Shown: piece after piece, positions 32,538 through 43,800 of the stretch
How the letters are laid out: each line of letters opens with the position of its first letter
Numbering within the stretch: position 1 is the first letter of the stretch
From: Kiritimatiellia bacterium
Lineage (GTDB): Bacteria > Verrucomicrobiota > Kiritimatiellia > JAAZAB01
Reading direction: 5' to 3'
Length of the DNA: 64,000 nucleotides
Assembly: GCA_028718125.1 (NCBI GenBank)
Contig: JAQUMN010000004.1
Span: forward strand, 79,993-143,992
Notes under the pieces: generated by a model
The model's input: only the letters and a program-made list of their open reading frames with translations
Databases searched by the model: none
What the model was told of the DNA's origin: nothing
Translations under genes and position numbers: made by a program

Positions 32538-32805
32538 GTCCGGCGCCGCATTGGAAGCGGCGGCATTCGGGTTGTCTCTGCCAGGGCGCAGGTTGCAATT
32601 TCAAGTGCAAAAGAATGGCCGCTGCAAACTTTCTGCACATGTCTCTTCGCTTGAATAAAACCCGATCATTTCGGTGATATCAATGAAATGATTCATCATT
32701 CATTAAAGCTTATATACTGGTAGTTCTTGATTGCTTTCAATGTATCGCGCGCTCATTTTCTGCCCCCTCTGACCGCTTACGATCTTTCCTTCTCATTTTC
32801 CAAAC
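32538..32805. other. Intergenic stretch without a visible gene
   Basis: About 268 bases, more A+T-rich than the surroundings, between the Mrr-like gene and the palindrome at 32806. No open frame or structured repeat was recognised. It probably holds the promoter of the Mrr-like and pirin genes. Confidence 0.5.
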
Positions 32806-32839
32806 AACATTCTAACATTCTGCAGAATGTTAGAATGTT
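32806..32839. promoter_or_regulatory. 34-bp perfect palindrome at the end of the ArsR-like gene
   Basis: AACATTCTAACATTCTG (32806-32822) is followed by its exact reverse complement to 32839. It contains the TAA stop and last codons of the minus-strand regulator. The same palindrome, slightly altered, lies at 33118-33151. Each half repeats the motif ACATTCT twice, the look of an ArsR-family operator. Confidence 0.8.
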
Positions 32840-33096
32840 CTCATGAACCTCAGGAAGGATCTGCCGTAAGGCGAAAGGGAATGGGCGACCTGGCGGCCGC
32901 GGTATTGCTTGTTCAAAAGGCCGGCCTGAACCAGCGAGCGCGTGTGTTGCGAAATGGTTTTCATGTTGGCGCCAAGCACGCCGGCGAGCTTTTCAACCGT
33001 AATGCCGTCGTTTTGCTCAACGACGCGCAAAATGGCAATGCGCCGATAATTGGCCGCTCCCTTAAAATGCCGCTCCAGTTGTTTTGGTGTTTTCAT
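32830..33096 (-). CDS. ArsR-like winged-helix transcriptional regulator
   Basis: An 88-residue DNA-binding protein: FKGAANYRRIAILRVVEQND opens the winged helix and LAGVLGANMKTISQHTRSLV is the helix-turn-helix, followed by AGLLNKQYRGRQVAHSLSPYG as the wing. No extra sensing domain or ArsR metal-site cysteines are seen, so the inducer is unknown. The gene is enclosed by two near-identical 34-bp palindromes, one 22 bases before its start codon and one spanning its stop codon. Autorepression through the upstream copy is a natural inference. The next gene on the strand upstream is a MATE pump. Confidence 0.85.
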   Translation of the reverse strand: MKTPKQLERHFKGAANYRRIAILRVVEQNDGITVEKLAGVLGANMKTISQHTRSLVQAGLLNKQYRGRQVAHSLSPYGRSFLRFMRTF

Positions 33097-33117
33097 ATGT
33101 GATGCCCAAGCAAATAT

Positions 33118-33151
33118 AACATTCCAATATTCTGCAGAATGTTAGAATGTT
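33118..33151. promoter_or_regulatory. Probable operator of the ArsR-like gene
   Basis: 34-bp palindrome beginning AACATTCCAATATTCTG and ending CAGAATGTTAGAATGTT, with two mismatched pairs relative to perfect symmetry. It lies 22 bases upstream of the regulator's ATG, where repression of its own promoter would act. Partner of 32806-32839. Confidence 0.8.
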
Positions 33152-33311
33152 GTCAAGAAAGGAAAACGATCGTGTTCGTTACATTCCACGCCGGGGCGGC
33201 AATTATTCGTGTGTAATATCCCCTTCGCCAAGGGGCACCGGTGGGGTCAGGTGCGCGGGCCATAAAAGGCAAATCTGCAAACAACGCGCAACTTTGAGAT
33301 ACGTGCTTCTC

Positions 33312-34688
33312 TCAGACCGGTAAACGTAAGACGCCGATCGGGTGGGTTTTCCAGCGACCGGTCAGGAACCATCCGGTCACCAGCAGCGCGTGGACCATGA
33401 TCGCGATCCCGATGGCCCACCAGATCCCCTGGGTCGCGGGGTGAATAATGCGGGACAAGAAAAAGGCCAGAGGGACCTGCAGGCCCCACAGGCTGATTAC
33501 CGTGAAGATCATCGTGGCCATCGTCTGCCCGGCGCCATCCAGCGCCCGGCCCAGCACAATGGCCAGGGCCACGAAAATGTAGAACGGCGATACGGTGCGC
33601 AGATAATTGGCGCCGACGCTGACGACCTCCGGGTTGTCATCAAACAGGCGCACAAACGGCGGGGCGAATACGATGATCACGGCCGCCGATATCGCCATGA
33701 TTGCCACGTCCATGCCCGTCGCCAGCCACGCCGCGGACCGGGATCGGTCCGGCCTCCCGGCTCCAAGGTTCTGGCCGACCATCGTGGCGGCGGCATTTCC
33801 AAGCACAAAAGCCGGCATCAGGATAATCATGTGAAACCGCAGCCCGATGCCATATCCGGCGATCGCGGCGGTCCCACACAGCGCGACGATCCGCATCAGG
33901 ATCAGCGCCATCAGGCCGCGGGAGAGCATCTGGCCGGAGCTTGGAATACCGATGCGCATGAGCGTCCAGACCAGGGTCGGCTGGAGCCGCCACTGGCTCG
34001 CACGGACATGCAGCCCGGAGACGCCGCGTAATAGATAGCCAACAACGAGGCTGGCAGCGATCGCTTGCGAAATCACCGTTGCCCAGGCGGCGCCACGCAC
34101 TTCCAGGCGGGGAAATCCCAGGAGGCCGTAGATCAACACCGGGTCGAGCACGATGTTAATAACATTGGCCAACAGCATCGCGAACATCGGCAGCATGGTG
34201 TTGCCGACCCCCTGCAAGGCGCTGTTACCGATGAACAACACAAAGACCGTGAAACATCCTATGAATGAAATATCAAGATAATCCCGCGCGAGCCGGGTCA
34301 CGGTTTCATCGGCGCCGAGAAGCCGGCAGAGATCGCCGGCAAAAAACCATCCGATAACCCCGGTCGCCACGCCGATCAGGAGCGCAACCAGGAGCGACTG
34401 GCCGGCAGTGTCGGATGCCTCATCCAGCTGCCCGGCGCCGGCGAATCGCGAAACCATGGCAACCGTGCCGGTCGCCGCTCCCATGACGATGGGGAACAGC
34501 AACATGAGAATCGTTCCGCTCATCGCCAGGGCGGCTACCGCATCCGACCCCAGCTTGCCTACCCAGAAGAGATTAATGAGGCTTTGAAAGTTCTGGAGCA
34601 TGGCGCCGGCAAACATCGGCCCGGCCAGCTTCATCAGACTTTTTAGAATGGGCCCGGTGGTCAAATCGTTGATATTTCGCTGTTGCAA
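33312..34688 (-). CDS. MATE-family efflux transporter
   Basis: A 458-residue membrane protein with about 12 helices, the length and layout of multidrug and toxin extrusion proteins: TGPILKSLMKLAGPMFAGAML at the start, MVSRFAGAGQLDEASDTAGQS and, in the second half, NAAATMVGQNLGAGRPDRSRSA. The start is a TTG with AAGGTAGG a few bases upstream, which fits better than any later ATG. Sodium- or proton-coupled export is known for the family. The ArsR-like gene lies 216 bases downstream on the same strand, so the pump could be, but need not be, in the same regulon. Confidence 0.88.
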   Translation of the reverse strand: MQQRNINDLTTGPILKSLMKLAGPMFAGAMLQNFQSLINLFWVGKLGSDAVAALAMSGTILMLLFPIVMGAATGTVAMVSRFAGAGQLDEASDTAGQSLLVALLIGVATGVIGWFFAGDLCRLLGADETVTRLARDYLDISFIGCFTVFVLFIGNSALQGVGNTMLPMFAMLLANVINIVLDPVLIYGLLGFPRLEVRGAAWATVISQAIAASLVVGYLLRGVSGLHVRASQWRLQPTLVWTLMRIGIPSSGQMLSRGLMALILMRIVALCGTAAIAGYGIGLRFHMIILMPAFVLGNAAATMVGQNLGAGRPDRSRSAAWLATGMDVAIMAISAAVIIVFAPPFVRLFDDNPEVVSVGANYLRTVSPFYIFVALAIVLGRALDGAGQTMATMIFTVISLWGLQVPLAFFLSRIIHPATQGIWWAIGIAIMVHALLVTGWFLTGRWKTHPIGVLRLPV

Positions 34689-34748
34689 GACGTACCTACC
34701 TTAATTGCGCGATGCAAAATCAAGACGACAGCTTAAAGTTCCCGGCCA

Positions 34749-35924
34749 TTACAACGCCGGCCATCCAGCAACATGCCGGCGCAGGTCGGCCAGGCGCCGC
34801 GTGGCCTCGCGCAATGTGGCTTCGCGCTTAGCAAAGTGGAAACGGATAAATTGCTGAATCGGCTCGTGGAAGAAACTCGACCCCGGCACCGCCGCCACGC
34901 CCACGGTGCGGGCCAGCCATTCGCAGAAAGCTGTGTCGTCCCGCACCCCGAATTCGGATACGTCCACCATGACATAATAGGCGCCGGCCGGACGGGTATA
35001 GCGCAGGCCGGCCGCATCCAAGCCGGCCAGGAACAGGTCCCGCTTGGCCGTGTAGTCCGCGCGCAACTGCTCATAGTAGGCATCGGGAAAATTCAGCGCG
35101 GTCACCGCCGCCTCCTGGAGCGGGGCCGCGGCCCCAACGGTAAGGAAATCATGCACCTTGCGGACGCCATCAATGATGGCGGCCGGAGCAATCACATAGC
35201 CCAACCGCCAGCCAGTAATGGAATAGGTTTTCGAAAGCGAACTGCAGGAAAGCGTACGCGCAGCCATGCCCGGCAGGGAAGCAAAATAGACGTGCGCGTG
35301 GGGCGCATAGACGATGTGCTCGTACACTTCGTCGGTGATGACGAACACATCGAACTCCTCCGCCAGGTGTGCGATGGCTTCCAGTTCCAGGCGCGTAAAA
35401 ACCTTGCCGGTCGGGTTGGAAGGATTGCATAAAATCAGCGCCTTGGGCCGCTGTTCGAAAGCGCGCCGGAGTTCATCCGGATCGAACCTGAAATCCGGCG
35501 GACGCAGCGGCACATAAATCGGCTCCGCGCCCGCCAGGATCGCATCGGCCCCGTAATTCTCGTAAAACGGCGAAAAGACGATGACCTTATCGCCGGGATT
35601 ACAGGCCGTCATCATCGCGGCCATCATCGCTTCCGTGCTGCCGCAGGTTACTACGAGATGCTCATCGGCATCCACGGGGATGCCCATCCACCGGCTCTGC
35701 TTGCGGGCCAGGGCCTGGCGGAAATTGGGCGCGCCCCAAGTGACCGCATACTGGTGCGGCCCGGTGCGGCTGACCTTCTCAAGCGCTGACTGCAATTCGG
35801 CGGGCGGATCGAAATCCGGAAAACCCTGCGACAGGTTGATGGCCCCGCAGGCATTGGCCACGCGGGTCATCCGGCGGATGACGGATTCGGTAAAATGACT
35901 GGTTCGTTGACTGGTTGACGGCAT
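34749..35924 (-). CDS. PLP-dependent class I/II aminotransferase
   Basis: A 391-residue fold-type I enzyme. The PLP lysine is in SSLSKTYSITGWRLGYVIAP; the substrate-carboxylate arginine fits FIRFHFAK near the end; NPSNPTGKVFTRLEL and VITDEVYEHIVY are the conserved coenzyme strands. The amino end INLSQGFPDFDPP is typical of the aspartate, kynurenine or methionine-pathway aminotransferases of subgroup I-gamma. Exact substrate is not decidable. It ends 60 bases from the MATE gene and starts 24 bases downstream of the ettA stop on the same strand. Confidence 0.88.
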   Translation of the reverse strand: MPSTSQRTSHFTESVIRRMTRVANACGAINLSQGFPDFDPPAELQSALEKVSRTGPHQYAVTWGAPNFRQALARKQSRWMGIPVDADEHLVVTCGSTEAMMAAMMTACNPGDKVIVFSPFYENYGADAILAGAEPIYVPLRPPDFRFDPDELRRAFEQRPKALILCNPSNPTGKVFTRLELEAIAHLAEEFDVFVITDEVYEHIVYAPHAHVYFASLPGMAARTLSCSSLSKTYSITGWRLGYVIAPAAIIDGVRKVHDFLTVGAAAPLQEAAVTALNFPDAYYEQLRADYTAKRDLFLAGLDAAGLRYTRPAGAYYVMVDVSEFGVRDDTAFCEWLARTVGVAAVPGSSFFHEPIQQFIRFHFAKREATLREATRRLADLRRHVAGWPAL

Positions 35925-35948
35925 AAGCGGACGCCTTAAAGAATTCTG

Positions 35949-37625
35949 TCATTTGTGCGACACGGGACGGAACTGGACCCGATGGGGGCGGTCGGCGGCA
36001 TCGCCCAGCAGGCTTCGGCGGTGCTCATGATAGGCATCGTAGTTGCCCTCGAACCACGTTACCCGGCTGTCGCCTTCAAACGCCAGGATGTGGGTCGCCA
36101 CGCGGTCCAGGAACCAGCGGTCGTGGCTGACCACCACCGCGCAGCCGCCAAAATTGGTTATGGCTTCCTCGAGCGCGCGCAGGGTGTTGACATCGAGGTC
36201 GTTGGTCGGCTCATCCAAAAGCAAAAGATTGCCGCCGCCCCGCAGGAGCTTGGCCAGATGCACCCGGTTACGCTCGCCGCCCGAGAGCTGGCCGACGCGC
36301 TTCTGCTGGTCACTACCCTTGAAATTGAATCTCCCGCAGTAGGCGCGCCCGTTCATCTGCCGCCCGCCCAAGTCCAGGAATTCCAATCCGCCGGTAATTT
36401 CCTCGTAAATCGTGTGGTTGGGATCGAGGGTTTCGCGGCTCTGATCCACGTGCGCGGGCACCACCGTCGCGCCCACGGACAGGCGCCCGGAAGTCACCGG
36501 CTCCTGGCCGAGGATCATGCGAAACAACGTGGTCTTGCCGGCGCCGTTGCCGCCGATCACACCCACGATGCCGCCGCGGGGCAGGTCAAAATTGACGTCC
36601 TCCATGAGCAAGCGCTCGCCGAAGGACTTGCTGACGGCTTCGGCGCGCACAACCAGATCGCCGAGCCGGGGCCCCGGCGGGATCTGGATCTCCAGGGAAT
36701 CCTCGCGCGTATCCACCTGCTGGCCGGCCAACTCTTCGTAGCGTTTCAGGCGGGCTTTGCCCTTGGCTCGCCGTCCCGACGGGTTCATCCGCACCCAACT
36801 CAATTCCTGCTCCAGCAATTTGCGCCGGGAGCTGGCCTGTTTGCTCTCGCGTTCCATCTGGGCCTGTTTCTGCTCCAGCCAGCTCTCGTAATTGCCCTTA
36901 TAAGGATACGCATGGCCGCCATCAAGCTCCAGGATCCAGCCGGTCACGTTGTTAAGGAAGTACCGGTCGTGCGTCACCACCACCACCGTGCCCTTGAACT
37001 TCTGCAGATAGGCCTCGAGCCAGGCAACCGATTCCGCGTCCAGATGATTGGTGGGTTCATCGAGCAACAGCGCGTCCGGGTTGGAAATCAGCAGGCGGCA
37101 AAGCGCCACCCGGCGCTTTTCGCCGCCGGAGAGCTTGGCCACCGCGGCCTCGCCCGGCGGCAGGCGCAGGGCATCCATGGCCAGTTCCACGTTGTGGTCG
37201 AGTTCCCAGAGATCATGCCGGTCAATCAGGTCCTGGAGCCGGCCCAGTTCGTTGTTGAGTTTTTCCGATTCCGCCGCCGTCGGCTTGGCGCCGAGCCGGT
37301 CGCAGACTTCATCATACTGCTTGGTAATGGCGCGCTCACCGACGATGCCCTCCTCGACGATCTCGGCCACGGTCTTGGCGGGGTCCAGCTGTGGCTCCTG
37401 GGGCAGGTGCCCCATTTTGATGCCTTTGGCTACGTAGACATCGCCCATCACCTCCGTATCCAGGCCGCCGATGATTTTGAGCAGGGATGATTTGCCCGAG
37501 CCGTTGGCGCCGATGACGCCGATCTTGGCGCCGAAGTAGAACGCCAGGGTGATATCGTCCAGGACGTTCACGCGGTTGTACTGCTTGGTGACCCGCTGTA
37601 ATGTGAATATGTATTCGCCGGCCAT
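35949..37625 (-). CDS. ettA: Energy-dependent translational throttle ABC-F protein EttA
   Basis: Soluble ABC-F ATPase of 558 residues that binds the ribosomal E site and gates the first elongation steps according to ATP level. Two nucleotide-binding domains are seen: Walker [10 protein letters not shown] with signature LSGGEKRR, and GGNGAGKTT with LSGGERNR. Between them lies the charged P-site-tRNA-interacting linker, and the arm insertion follows [25 protein letters not shown] and [16 protein letters not shown] are the Walker B regions. The length and spelling match EttA rather than Uup or YheS. ATG at 37625 is a normal family start. Confidence 0.94.
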   Translation of the reverse strand: MAGEYIFTLQRVTKQYNRVNVLDDITLAFYFGAKIGVIGANGSGKSSLLKIIGGLDTEVMGDVYVAKGIKMGHLPQEPQLDPAKTVAEIVEEGIVGERAITKQYDEVCDRLGAKPTAAESEKLNNELGRLQDLIDRHDLWELDHNVELAMDALRLPPGEAAVAKLSGGEKRRVALCRLLISNPDALLLDEPTNHLDAESVAWLEAYLQKFKGTVVVVTHDRYFLNNVTGWILELDGGHAYPYKGNYESWLEQKQAQMERESKQASSRRKLLEQELSWVRMNPSGRRAKGKARLKRYEELAGQQVDTREDSLEIQIPPGPRLGDLVVRAEAVSKSFGERLLMEDVNFDLPRGGIVGVIGGNGAGKTTLFRMILGQEPVTSGRLSVGATVVPAHVDQSRETLDPNHTIYEEITGGLEFLDLGGRQMNGRAYCGRFNFKGSDQQKRVGQLSGGERNRVHLAKLLRGGGNLLLLDEPTNDLDVNTLRALEEAITNFGGCAVVVSHDRWFLDRVATHILAFEGDSRVTWFEGNYDAYHEHRRSLLGDAADRPHRVQFRPVSHK

Positions 37626-37681
37626 GGTGATTTCGTAATATGGTTATGCTATGTTTTTTGCGTATTCCACCAGCAACGTAG

Positions 37682-37885
37682 CGCATTTCGTTCGCAACGG
37701 GCGCGTCATTTTGCCTCGTCTGCGGACTTCCCGATCTCGCGCATACACATGTATAGCGCATCGCTCGGCGCGCCCTCATCCGAAGCAAACTGGCGTGTCC
37801 GTTGCGAACCACGGCCAGAGCCGTGGACGCGAAATGCGTTCCGTGGTCACATCCGCCTTCGTCCCGATACCCGCCTAAACGGCGT
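37682..37885. repeat. Foldback repeat, type 1, copy C
   Basis: Arms CGCATTTCGTTCGCAAC (37682-37698) and GTTGCGAA...CGAAATGCG (37801-37838) with the core palindrome CGCATACACATGTATAGCGC at 37740-37759. The right arm is interrupted by a small hairpin (CCACGGCC with GCCGTGG). After it, CTTCGTCCCGATACCCGCC is the reverse complement of the flank that precedes copies A and B, so this copy is inverted relative to them. It fills the gap between ettA and typA. Confidence 0.8.
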
Positions 37886-37973
37886 GACCGGGACTACGGC
37901 GGACAAGTCGTGTTGTGCCCAACGCGAGGAAAAAAATCCGTGTTCATCCGTTGTTAAAAATGATTTTGTCTCG

Positions 37974-39755
37974 TCACGGCTTGAAATCGCGCTTGCGCAG
38001 GCGAACGCTTTTCGGCGTGACCTCCACCAGCTCGTCGTCATTTATATAGGCGATGCAGGCATCCAAACTCATCTGGGTGGGCGGCGTGAGAATGATGTTC
38101 TCGTCGGAACCGGCGGCGCGCATATTGGTGAGTTTCTTGCCTTTGGCCGGATTGACCACCAGGTCGTTGTCGCGGCAATGTTCGCCGATAATCTGGCCGC
38201 GGTAAATGCGCTCGCCGGGGCCCATGAAGAGCCGGCCGCGATCCTGCAGGTTAAACAGCGCAAATGCCACCGTGGTGCAGTCCTGCATGCTGATCAGCAC
38301 GCCATTGCGCCGGTTGCGCATTTCGCCGACATGCGGCCCGTAGCCGGAGAAAATATAATTCAGCACGCCCATGCCCTTGGTGTCGGACATGAATTCGCCC
38401 TTGAAACCGAACAGGCCGCGGGTGGGGATCTTGTAAGTCAGGCGCACCATGTCCGCGTTCCGATCCATGGTCAGCATCTGGCCCTTACGGCCGCCGAGTT
38501 TCTCGATAACGGTGCCCATATAGGCTTCGGGCACGTCAATCGTCACCTCTTCGTAAGGCTCCAGCAGTTCGCCGTTTTCTTCCTTCGTGATCACATGTGG
38601 ACTGGAAACCTGGAATTCAAATCCCTCGCGCCGCATGGTTTCCACCTTGATGGAGATATGCAGTTCGCCGCGGCCGGAAACCTTGAAGCCATTGCCCTCC
38701 GGCAGTTCCTCCACGTGCAGGGCGACATCGCAGAGCGCTTCGCGTTGCAGGCGCTCCGCAAGGTGGATGCTGGTCGAAAACGTGCCTTCCTGGCCGGCAA
38801 ACGGGGAATTATTGGGCAGGAAATTCATGCTCACCGTGGGCGGATCCACCGGCAACGGCGGCAGGGGGCAGGGATTCTCCGGGTCGGTATAGGTGTCGCC
38901 GACCATCACGCTCTCGAGCCCCGCGACGGCCACGACATCCCCCGCCTCGGCGGCGTCGGTTTCAACCTTGCGGTCGCGTTCGTAGCGATAAATCTTGGTA
39001 ATCCGGGCGGCTTCATGCTTGCCCCCGGTCGTGGCCAGCAGCACGGGCATGTTCGGGACCAGGCGCCCCGCCGTGATCTTGCCGATCCCCAAGCGGCCGA
39101 GGAACGAGGAGTGATCGATGCTGGCCACCTGCAACTGGAGGGGAGCCTCAGGCGAGCCCTTGGGCGGCGGAATATATTTCAGGATGGCATCGAACAGCGG
39201 CCGCATGTCCGTGCCGAAATGGTCCGGATCCAGGCTTGCATGGCCATCGCGGGCCGAGGCATAGACAATGTGGAAATCGAGGATGCGGTTGGATGCGCCC
39301 AGCGTGACAAAGAGATCGAAAACCTGGTCCACGACCCAATGGGCGCGCGCCGCCGGCTTATCGATCTTATTAATGACCAGAACAACCGGCAAATGGAGCG
39401 CCAGGGCTTTTTTGAGCACGAAATAAGTCTGCGGCATGGGCCCTTCCTGGGCATCCACCAGCAGGAGCGCGCCATCGGCCATTTGCAGGACCCGCTCGAC
39501 TTCGCCGCCAAAATCGGCGTGGCCGGGCGTATCGATGATATTGATGGTATGGTCCTGGTAGCGGAACGAGCCGTTTTTCGATTTGATCGTAATGCCCCGC
39601 TCGCGCTCAAGATCGTTGCTGTCCATCAGCCGTTCGGTAAGCGCCTCGTTGTCGCGGAACGAGCCGCTCTGGCGCAGGAGCTTATCCACCAGCGTCGTTT
39701 TGCCGTGGTCGACGTGCGCGATGATCGCGATATTCCTGATTGTGTCTGTGTGCAT
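37974..39755 (-). CDS. typA: GTP-binding protein TypA/BipA
   Basis: Translational GTPase of the EF-G family involved in 50S subunit assembly and stress adaptation. GTPase motifs are [15 protein letters not shown] (G1), [11 protein letters not shown] (G2), [16 protein letters not shown] (G3) and [13 protein letters not shown] (G4). The carboxy part shows the BipA-specific domain with [17 protein letters not shown] and [18 protein letters not shown]. The start at 39755 ([12 protein letters not shown]) gives 593 residues, the usual size; reading further upstream runs into foldback repeat sequence. Only a weak ribosome binding site is seen. The promoter region contains foldback copy E. Confidence 0.94.
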   Translation of the reverse strand: MHTDTIRNIAIIAHVDHGKTTLVDKLLRQSGSFRDNEALTERLMDSNDLERERGITIKSKNGSFRYQDHTINIIDTPGHADFGGEVERVLQMADGALLLVDAQEGPMPQTYFVLKKALALHLPVVLVINKIDKPAARAHWVVDQVFDLFVTLGASNRILDFHIVYASARDGHASLDPDHFGTDMRPLFDAILKYIPPPKGSPEAPLQLQVASIDHSSFLGRLGIGKITAGRLVPNMPVLLATTGGKHEAARITKIYRYERDRKVETDAAEAGDVVAVAGLESVMVGDTYTDPENPCPLPPLPVDPPTVSMNFLPNNSPFAGQEGTFSTSIHLAERLQREALCDVALHVEELPEGNGFKVSGRGELHISIKVETMRREGFEFQVSSPHVITKEENGELLEPYEEVTIDVPEAYMGTVIEKLGGRKGQMLTMDRNADMVRLTYKIPTRGLFGFKGEFMSDTKGMGVLNYIFSGYGPHVGEMRNRRNGVLISMQDCTTVAFALFNLQDRGRLFMGPGERIYRGQIIGEHCRDNDLVVNPAKGKKLTNMRAAGSDENIILTPPTQMSLDACIAYINDDELVEVTPKSVRLRKRDFKP

Positions 39756-39798
39756 ATGTTCTTTAAGGTGCTCTGTTATCTGCAACCCAACAAGCTCT

Positions 39799-39966
39799 GC
39801 GGAATGGGCCAAACAGATCTCGCGTGATCCTGACCCGTCGGCTATGTTCTCGCGACTGGCGCATACACGGGTATTGCGCCAGCCGCGACGCCTTGCCGCC
39901 AAGTCAGTCTAACGCGTTCCCGTTTGGGTCCCGATCGGGAAACGCATCGGGACGACCCAATCCGCA
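39799..39966. repeat. Foldback repeat, type 2, copy E
   Basis: Nested arms: outer GCGGAATGGGCC (39799-39810) with GACCCAATCCGC (39954-39965), inner CGCGTGATCCTGACCCGTCG (39821-39840) with its inverted match in GCCAAGTCAGTCTAACGCG (ending 39916). The core CGCATACACGGGTATTGCGC is at 39860-39879. Copy F (48808-48959) aligns along its length. It lies just upstream of typA. Confidence 0.8.
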
Positions 39967-40403
39967 TCGCGGTTCATCCGCCAGGCCGCTGTGCGGCCTG
40001 GCGGAAAAGAGCTTGTCTACGGGCCAAGCCAGATATACACGTGCAAATGTATGCCCTGCTCGAGAGGATTCTATAAAAGAGTTCCAAACAGCGCAAAGGT
40101 ATTAGCAGAAAACCGGGAAGATGCAAGCAACAGTTACCCGAAAGCTCATACGGCTCGGGGCCGCCCGCCCTCCAGAAGAATCCTCTCGTGAGGCTCAATG
40201 ACGTTCCATGGAAAGCGACGGGGCTCCGTCGCCGCGTAGGCGAGGATTCTTGGCGCCGGATTGCGCTTGTCTACCCAGTGCCGCATGGTATAGATTTTAT
40301 GCTCATGAGAGGAGTTACCCAAGTCGATTTTGAGGCATAATTTCCTGCTCAACATAAGAAAGACACGATGCGCTGATTTGTCAGGACCAAGATCTCTCGA
40401 CAT
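39967..40403. other. Intergenic stretch with hairpins, no supported gene
   Basis: A GC hairpin CCGCCAGGCCGC with GCGGCCTGGCGG at 39979-40003 is nearly perfect. A second, GCGACGGGGCTCCGTCGC, is at 40217-40234. A minus-strand open frame crosses much of this region (to 40811) but its composition does not look like a protein. Confidence 0.5.
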
Positions 40404-40664
40404 ATGGAAACACAGCCGAATCCGTTTGTTGTTCTCATCGACCGCCTGGCACAAGACGGCCTTGCTGACGAAGCGGTCAGACTCAATGAGCTTCTTCGCC
40501 AGACCGCCTGGACAACCGGAACGGAATTCCTGGGCGAATTCGGACTTGCGATGAAGCGCATGCGCAAATCCGTTCGGAGCCGTGCGAGCGCCGAGACAAA
40601 AGCCGCATTCCGATCCGCGGCCAAAGCCGTTAGAAAAGCCTGGCCGCTCATGTTTTGGTTCTAG
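40404..40664 (+). CDS. Small unrecognised basic protein
   Basis: An 86-residue open frame from ATG 40404. Composition is protein-like, with an amphipathic amino half (FVVLIDRLAQDGLADEAVRL) and a basic helix (KRMRKSVRSRASAETKAAF). No membrane segment, cysteine motif or family is recognised, and no good ribosome binding site precedes it. It lies alone between the typA upstream region and mfd. It could be a genuine small gene or a chance frame. Confidence 0.4.
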   Translation: METQPNPFVVLIDRLAQDGLADEAVRLNELLRQTAWTTGTEFLGEFGLAMKRMRKSVRSRASAETKAAFRSAAKAVRKAWPLMFWF

Positions 40665-40822
40665 CAGCGGCAAAGGATCGAACGACCATGTGGTCCATAC
40701 GAGCAACATTAGCGCAGGACATACTAAACGGTCCCCGACGCGAAGTCTAAACGAGGTCCTGCCGTTCGGATCGCGTAAAGCATTACGATAAAGTCTGTCG
40801 AATCCGGACATCTGGTTTCGCC

Positions 40823-43800
40823 ATGTTCACCCTTCACATCACGCCCGACATGCGCCGGAAATTGGAAGCCGCGCTGGTTGAAAAGGGCCGGTGCAGGCTC
40901 GCCGCCATGTCCTATTCCGCCACGGCCTTCCTGGCGCTGGATATGCTCGCCGAGTTCCGGCGTACGGTGGTGGTAGTCACCGACAGCATGCACTCGCTGG
41001 ACGAAATGCGCCGGAACCTGCTGGCCCTGGCCGGCGCGCACCCGGAGCGCATTTTATATTATCCCGCCTGGGAAACGCTGCCCGGGAGAGCAAACGGACG
41101 CCAGACGCCAGACGCCAGACGCCAGACAGGAGAAGAAGGATACCAGAAGCGAGAAGACGGAAAACTGAAAACGGGAAACGGACGCCAGAAGCACGAGGGC
41201 GTTCAAACGGAGGTGGTCGGCGAACGCCTGCAGACCCTGGAACGGCTAAGCGCACTCCAGGCGCCGGTGGTCATCGCCACCTGCGTGCAGGCCCTGATGC
41301 AGATGGCGCTCTCTCCCGCCGCGCTCAAGGCTCACACCTTCCGGGTCGCACTCGGTGAGGAGCATGACCCGGAAACGCTGGCCAAGCAACTTGAGCAAAC
41401 CGGCTATGCTTTCGAGCCGGAAGTCCAGGCCAAGGGTCAGGCCGCCTGGCGCGGCGGACTCCTCGATGTCTGGCCGCTTAACGAGGCGGCCCCGTTCCGA
41501 ATCGAATTTGTCGGCTCCACGGTGGAAACGATCCGCTCGTTCGATTCCGCCAGCCAGCGTTCGTTCAAACGCGAGAAGGAAGCGATACTTCCGCCAGTCG
41601 ACGAATGGAGTTTGATGAGGGCAACGCCGCGTGAGGCTTGCCCGCCTCTGGAGGGGCACGCCTATAAAATCCCGCCGGGTCAGGGGACCCGGCCTACAGA
41701 AAATTATAGGCCCGGTGCCCACACCGGGCGCACCGAGGCCGAAGCACATTGCCTTTTCATGAATTACCTGCCGCCGGAACTGATTTATTTCTGGTCGGAA
41801 CCCGTGACCGGCGATTTTTCATCCGCCGCCCGCCATCCTACTAGTATCCGCCATCACGCGGCCATCTACCAGGAAGCTTTGGACGAAGCCAAGGTCCATG
41901 ACCTGACCATTCCCTTCACCCGGATTCACCAAGTTATCATGGAAAATCCGCGCGCATGGCAATGCCTGCCGGATCCGGTGTTCGATATCGCGGATGAAGT
42001 CGAAGAGCAAGTTGGGCCGCCACTGATAGAGACGAAAAACACTGGATTCCCGATCAAGTCGGGAATGACAAACCATGCCACGTCTGTTCTGTCATTCCCG
42101 CGAAAGCGGGAATCCATTCCATGTTCTGAATCTCCCGCACATCAAGCTTCGACCGCCGACTGGCCCCCGCCCGCACCGAATGTGGATCTAGGCTTCCGAT
42201 CCGTAACCGACCTGGCCGCCCCGCGCCGCGACCTGCTGACGCCGGACATCTTTGCCGAGCATCGCCGCCAGTGGCTGGCGAGTCTGGCCGAACGCGCTCA
42301 GCACGGCTTGCGCGTGCATATCTTTTTTTATACCCAGGGGGCATTGGACCGGTTCCGCGAGATGAACCCGGAGCCCGCTTTCCATTTGCATGTGGGGATG
42401 CTTTCGGATGGCTTCATGCAAGCGGATCTTCAACTGGCCGTGCTCTCCGAATCCAACCTGCTGGGCCGGCCAAAATTGCTTCCTGACCGCGCCGCGCGGA
42501 CACGTCCAACCTCGCGGAGAGCCGGGGCTGGGACGTCGGCGGGGGAAACCATTACCGACTGGACCAACCTGGAGCCGGGCAATCTCGTGGTACACGTGGA
42601 TCACGGCATTGGCCGGTACCTAGGGCTTTATGAGATCATGTTCAACGGTAAGCGCCAGGAGGCGCTGGCCATTGAATATGCCGACAAGGCCAAGCTCTAC
42701 GTCCCCGTGTCGCAGGCCCACCTGCTGAGCCGTTATGTCGGCGTGGGCAAGCACGCGCCCCCGCTGCACCGGCTGGGCAGCGCGCGCTGGTCGCGCGAAA
42801 AGGACGCCGCCGAGCGCGCCGTGCGCGATTTAGCCGCCGGCCTTCTGGAAATCCAGGCCGCGCGCGAATCAATGGCCGGGTTCGCTTTCCAGAGCGATAC
42901 TCCCTGGCAGAACGAATTTGAGGCATCGTTCCCTTACCAGGAAACCGATGACCAGGAACGCGCCATCCACGACGTCAAGCGCGACATGGAAGCCAGCCGG
43001 CCCATGGACCGGCTGATCTGCGGAGATGTCGGCTACGGCAAGACCGAGGTGGCCATGCGCGCCGCCTTCAAGTGCGTCATGAGCGGCAAGCAGGTGGCCG
43101 TGCTCGTGCCGACCACTGTCCTGGCCCAACAGCATTACAACGTGTTCGCCGAACGCATGGCGGCCTACCCGGTGCGTGTGGAGCTGCTCTGCCGATTCCG
43201 CACGCTCCAGGAACAGGGAACCGTCGTGCGCGCGCTTTTCACGGGCGCCGTGGATATCGTCATCGGCACGCACCGGCTGATCCAGCCGGACGTGCGTTTC
43301 AAGGACCTCGGGCTGGTGATTATCGACGAAGAACAGCGGTTCGGCGTCGGCCACAAGGAGCGCTTCAAGCATCTCCAGCAGCTCGTGGACGTGCTGACGC
43401 TTACAGCCACGCCCATCCCGCGCACGCTTTACATGAGCCTGACGGGCGCCAAGGAAATCAGCGTGATCCAGACCTCGCCCAAGGCCCGCCAGCCCATTGA
43501 AACCATCGTGGCGAAAGCCGAAGACCCCGTCATCCGCGACGCCATTTTGCGCGAGCTGAACCGGGGCGGTCAAATTTATTACCTGCACAACCGCGTTCAT
43601 TCCATTGAGCATGTTCGCGCGCGTCTGGAAAAACTTGTGCCTGAGGCTCGCATGGTCGTCGCCCACGGCCAGATGCCGACCTCGGTGCTGGCGCACATCA
43701 TGCAGGATTTTGCGCGCGGCGATTATGACCTTATCCTGTGCACGACGATCATTGAAAGCGGGCTGGACATTCCAAACGTCAACACGATCCTCATCGACCG

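Noticed and set aside
37749..39827. Long plus-strand open frame opposite typA
   Set aside because: It is the complement of a very well conserved gene in GC-rich DNA; the translation has no recognisable domains.
40146..40811. Minus-strand open frame of 221 codons opposite the small gene before mfd
   Set aside because: Residue composition is unlike a folded protein, no family motif is present and it runs through hairpin-rich sequence.
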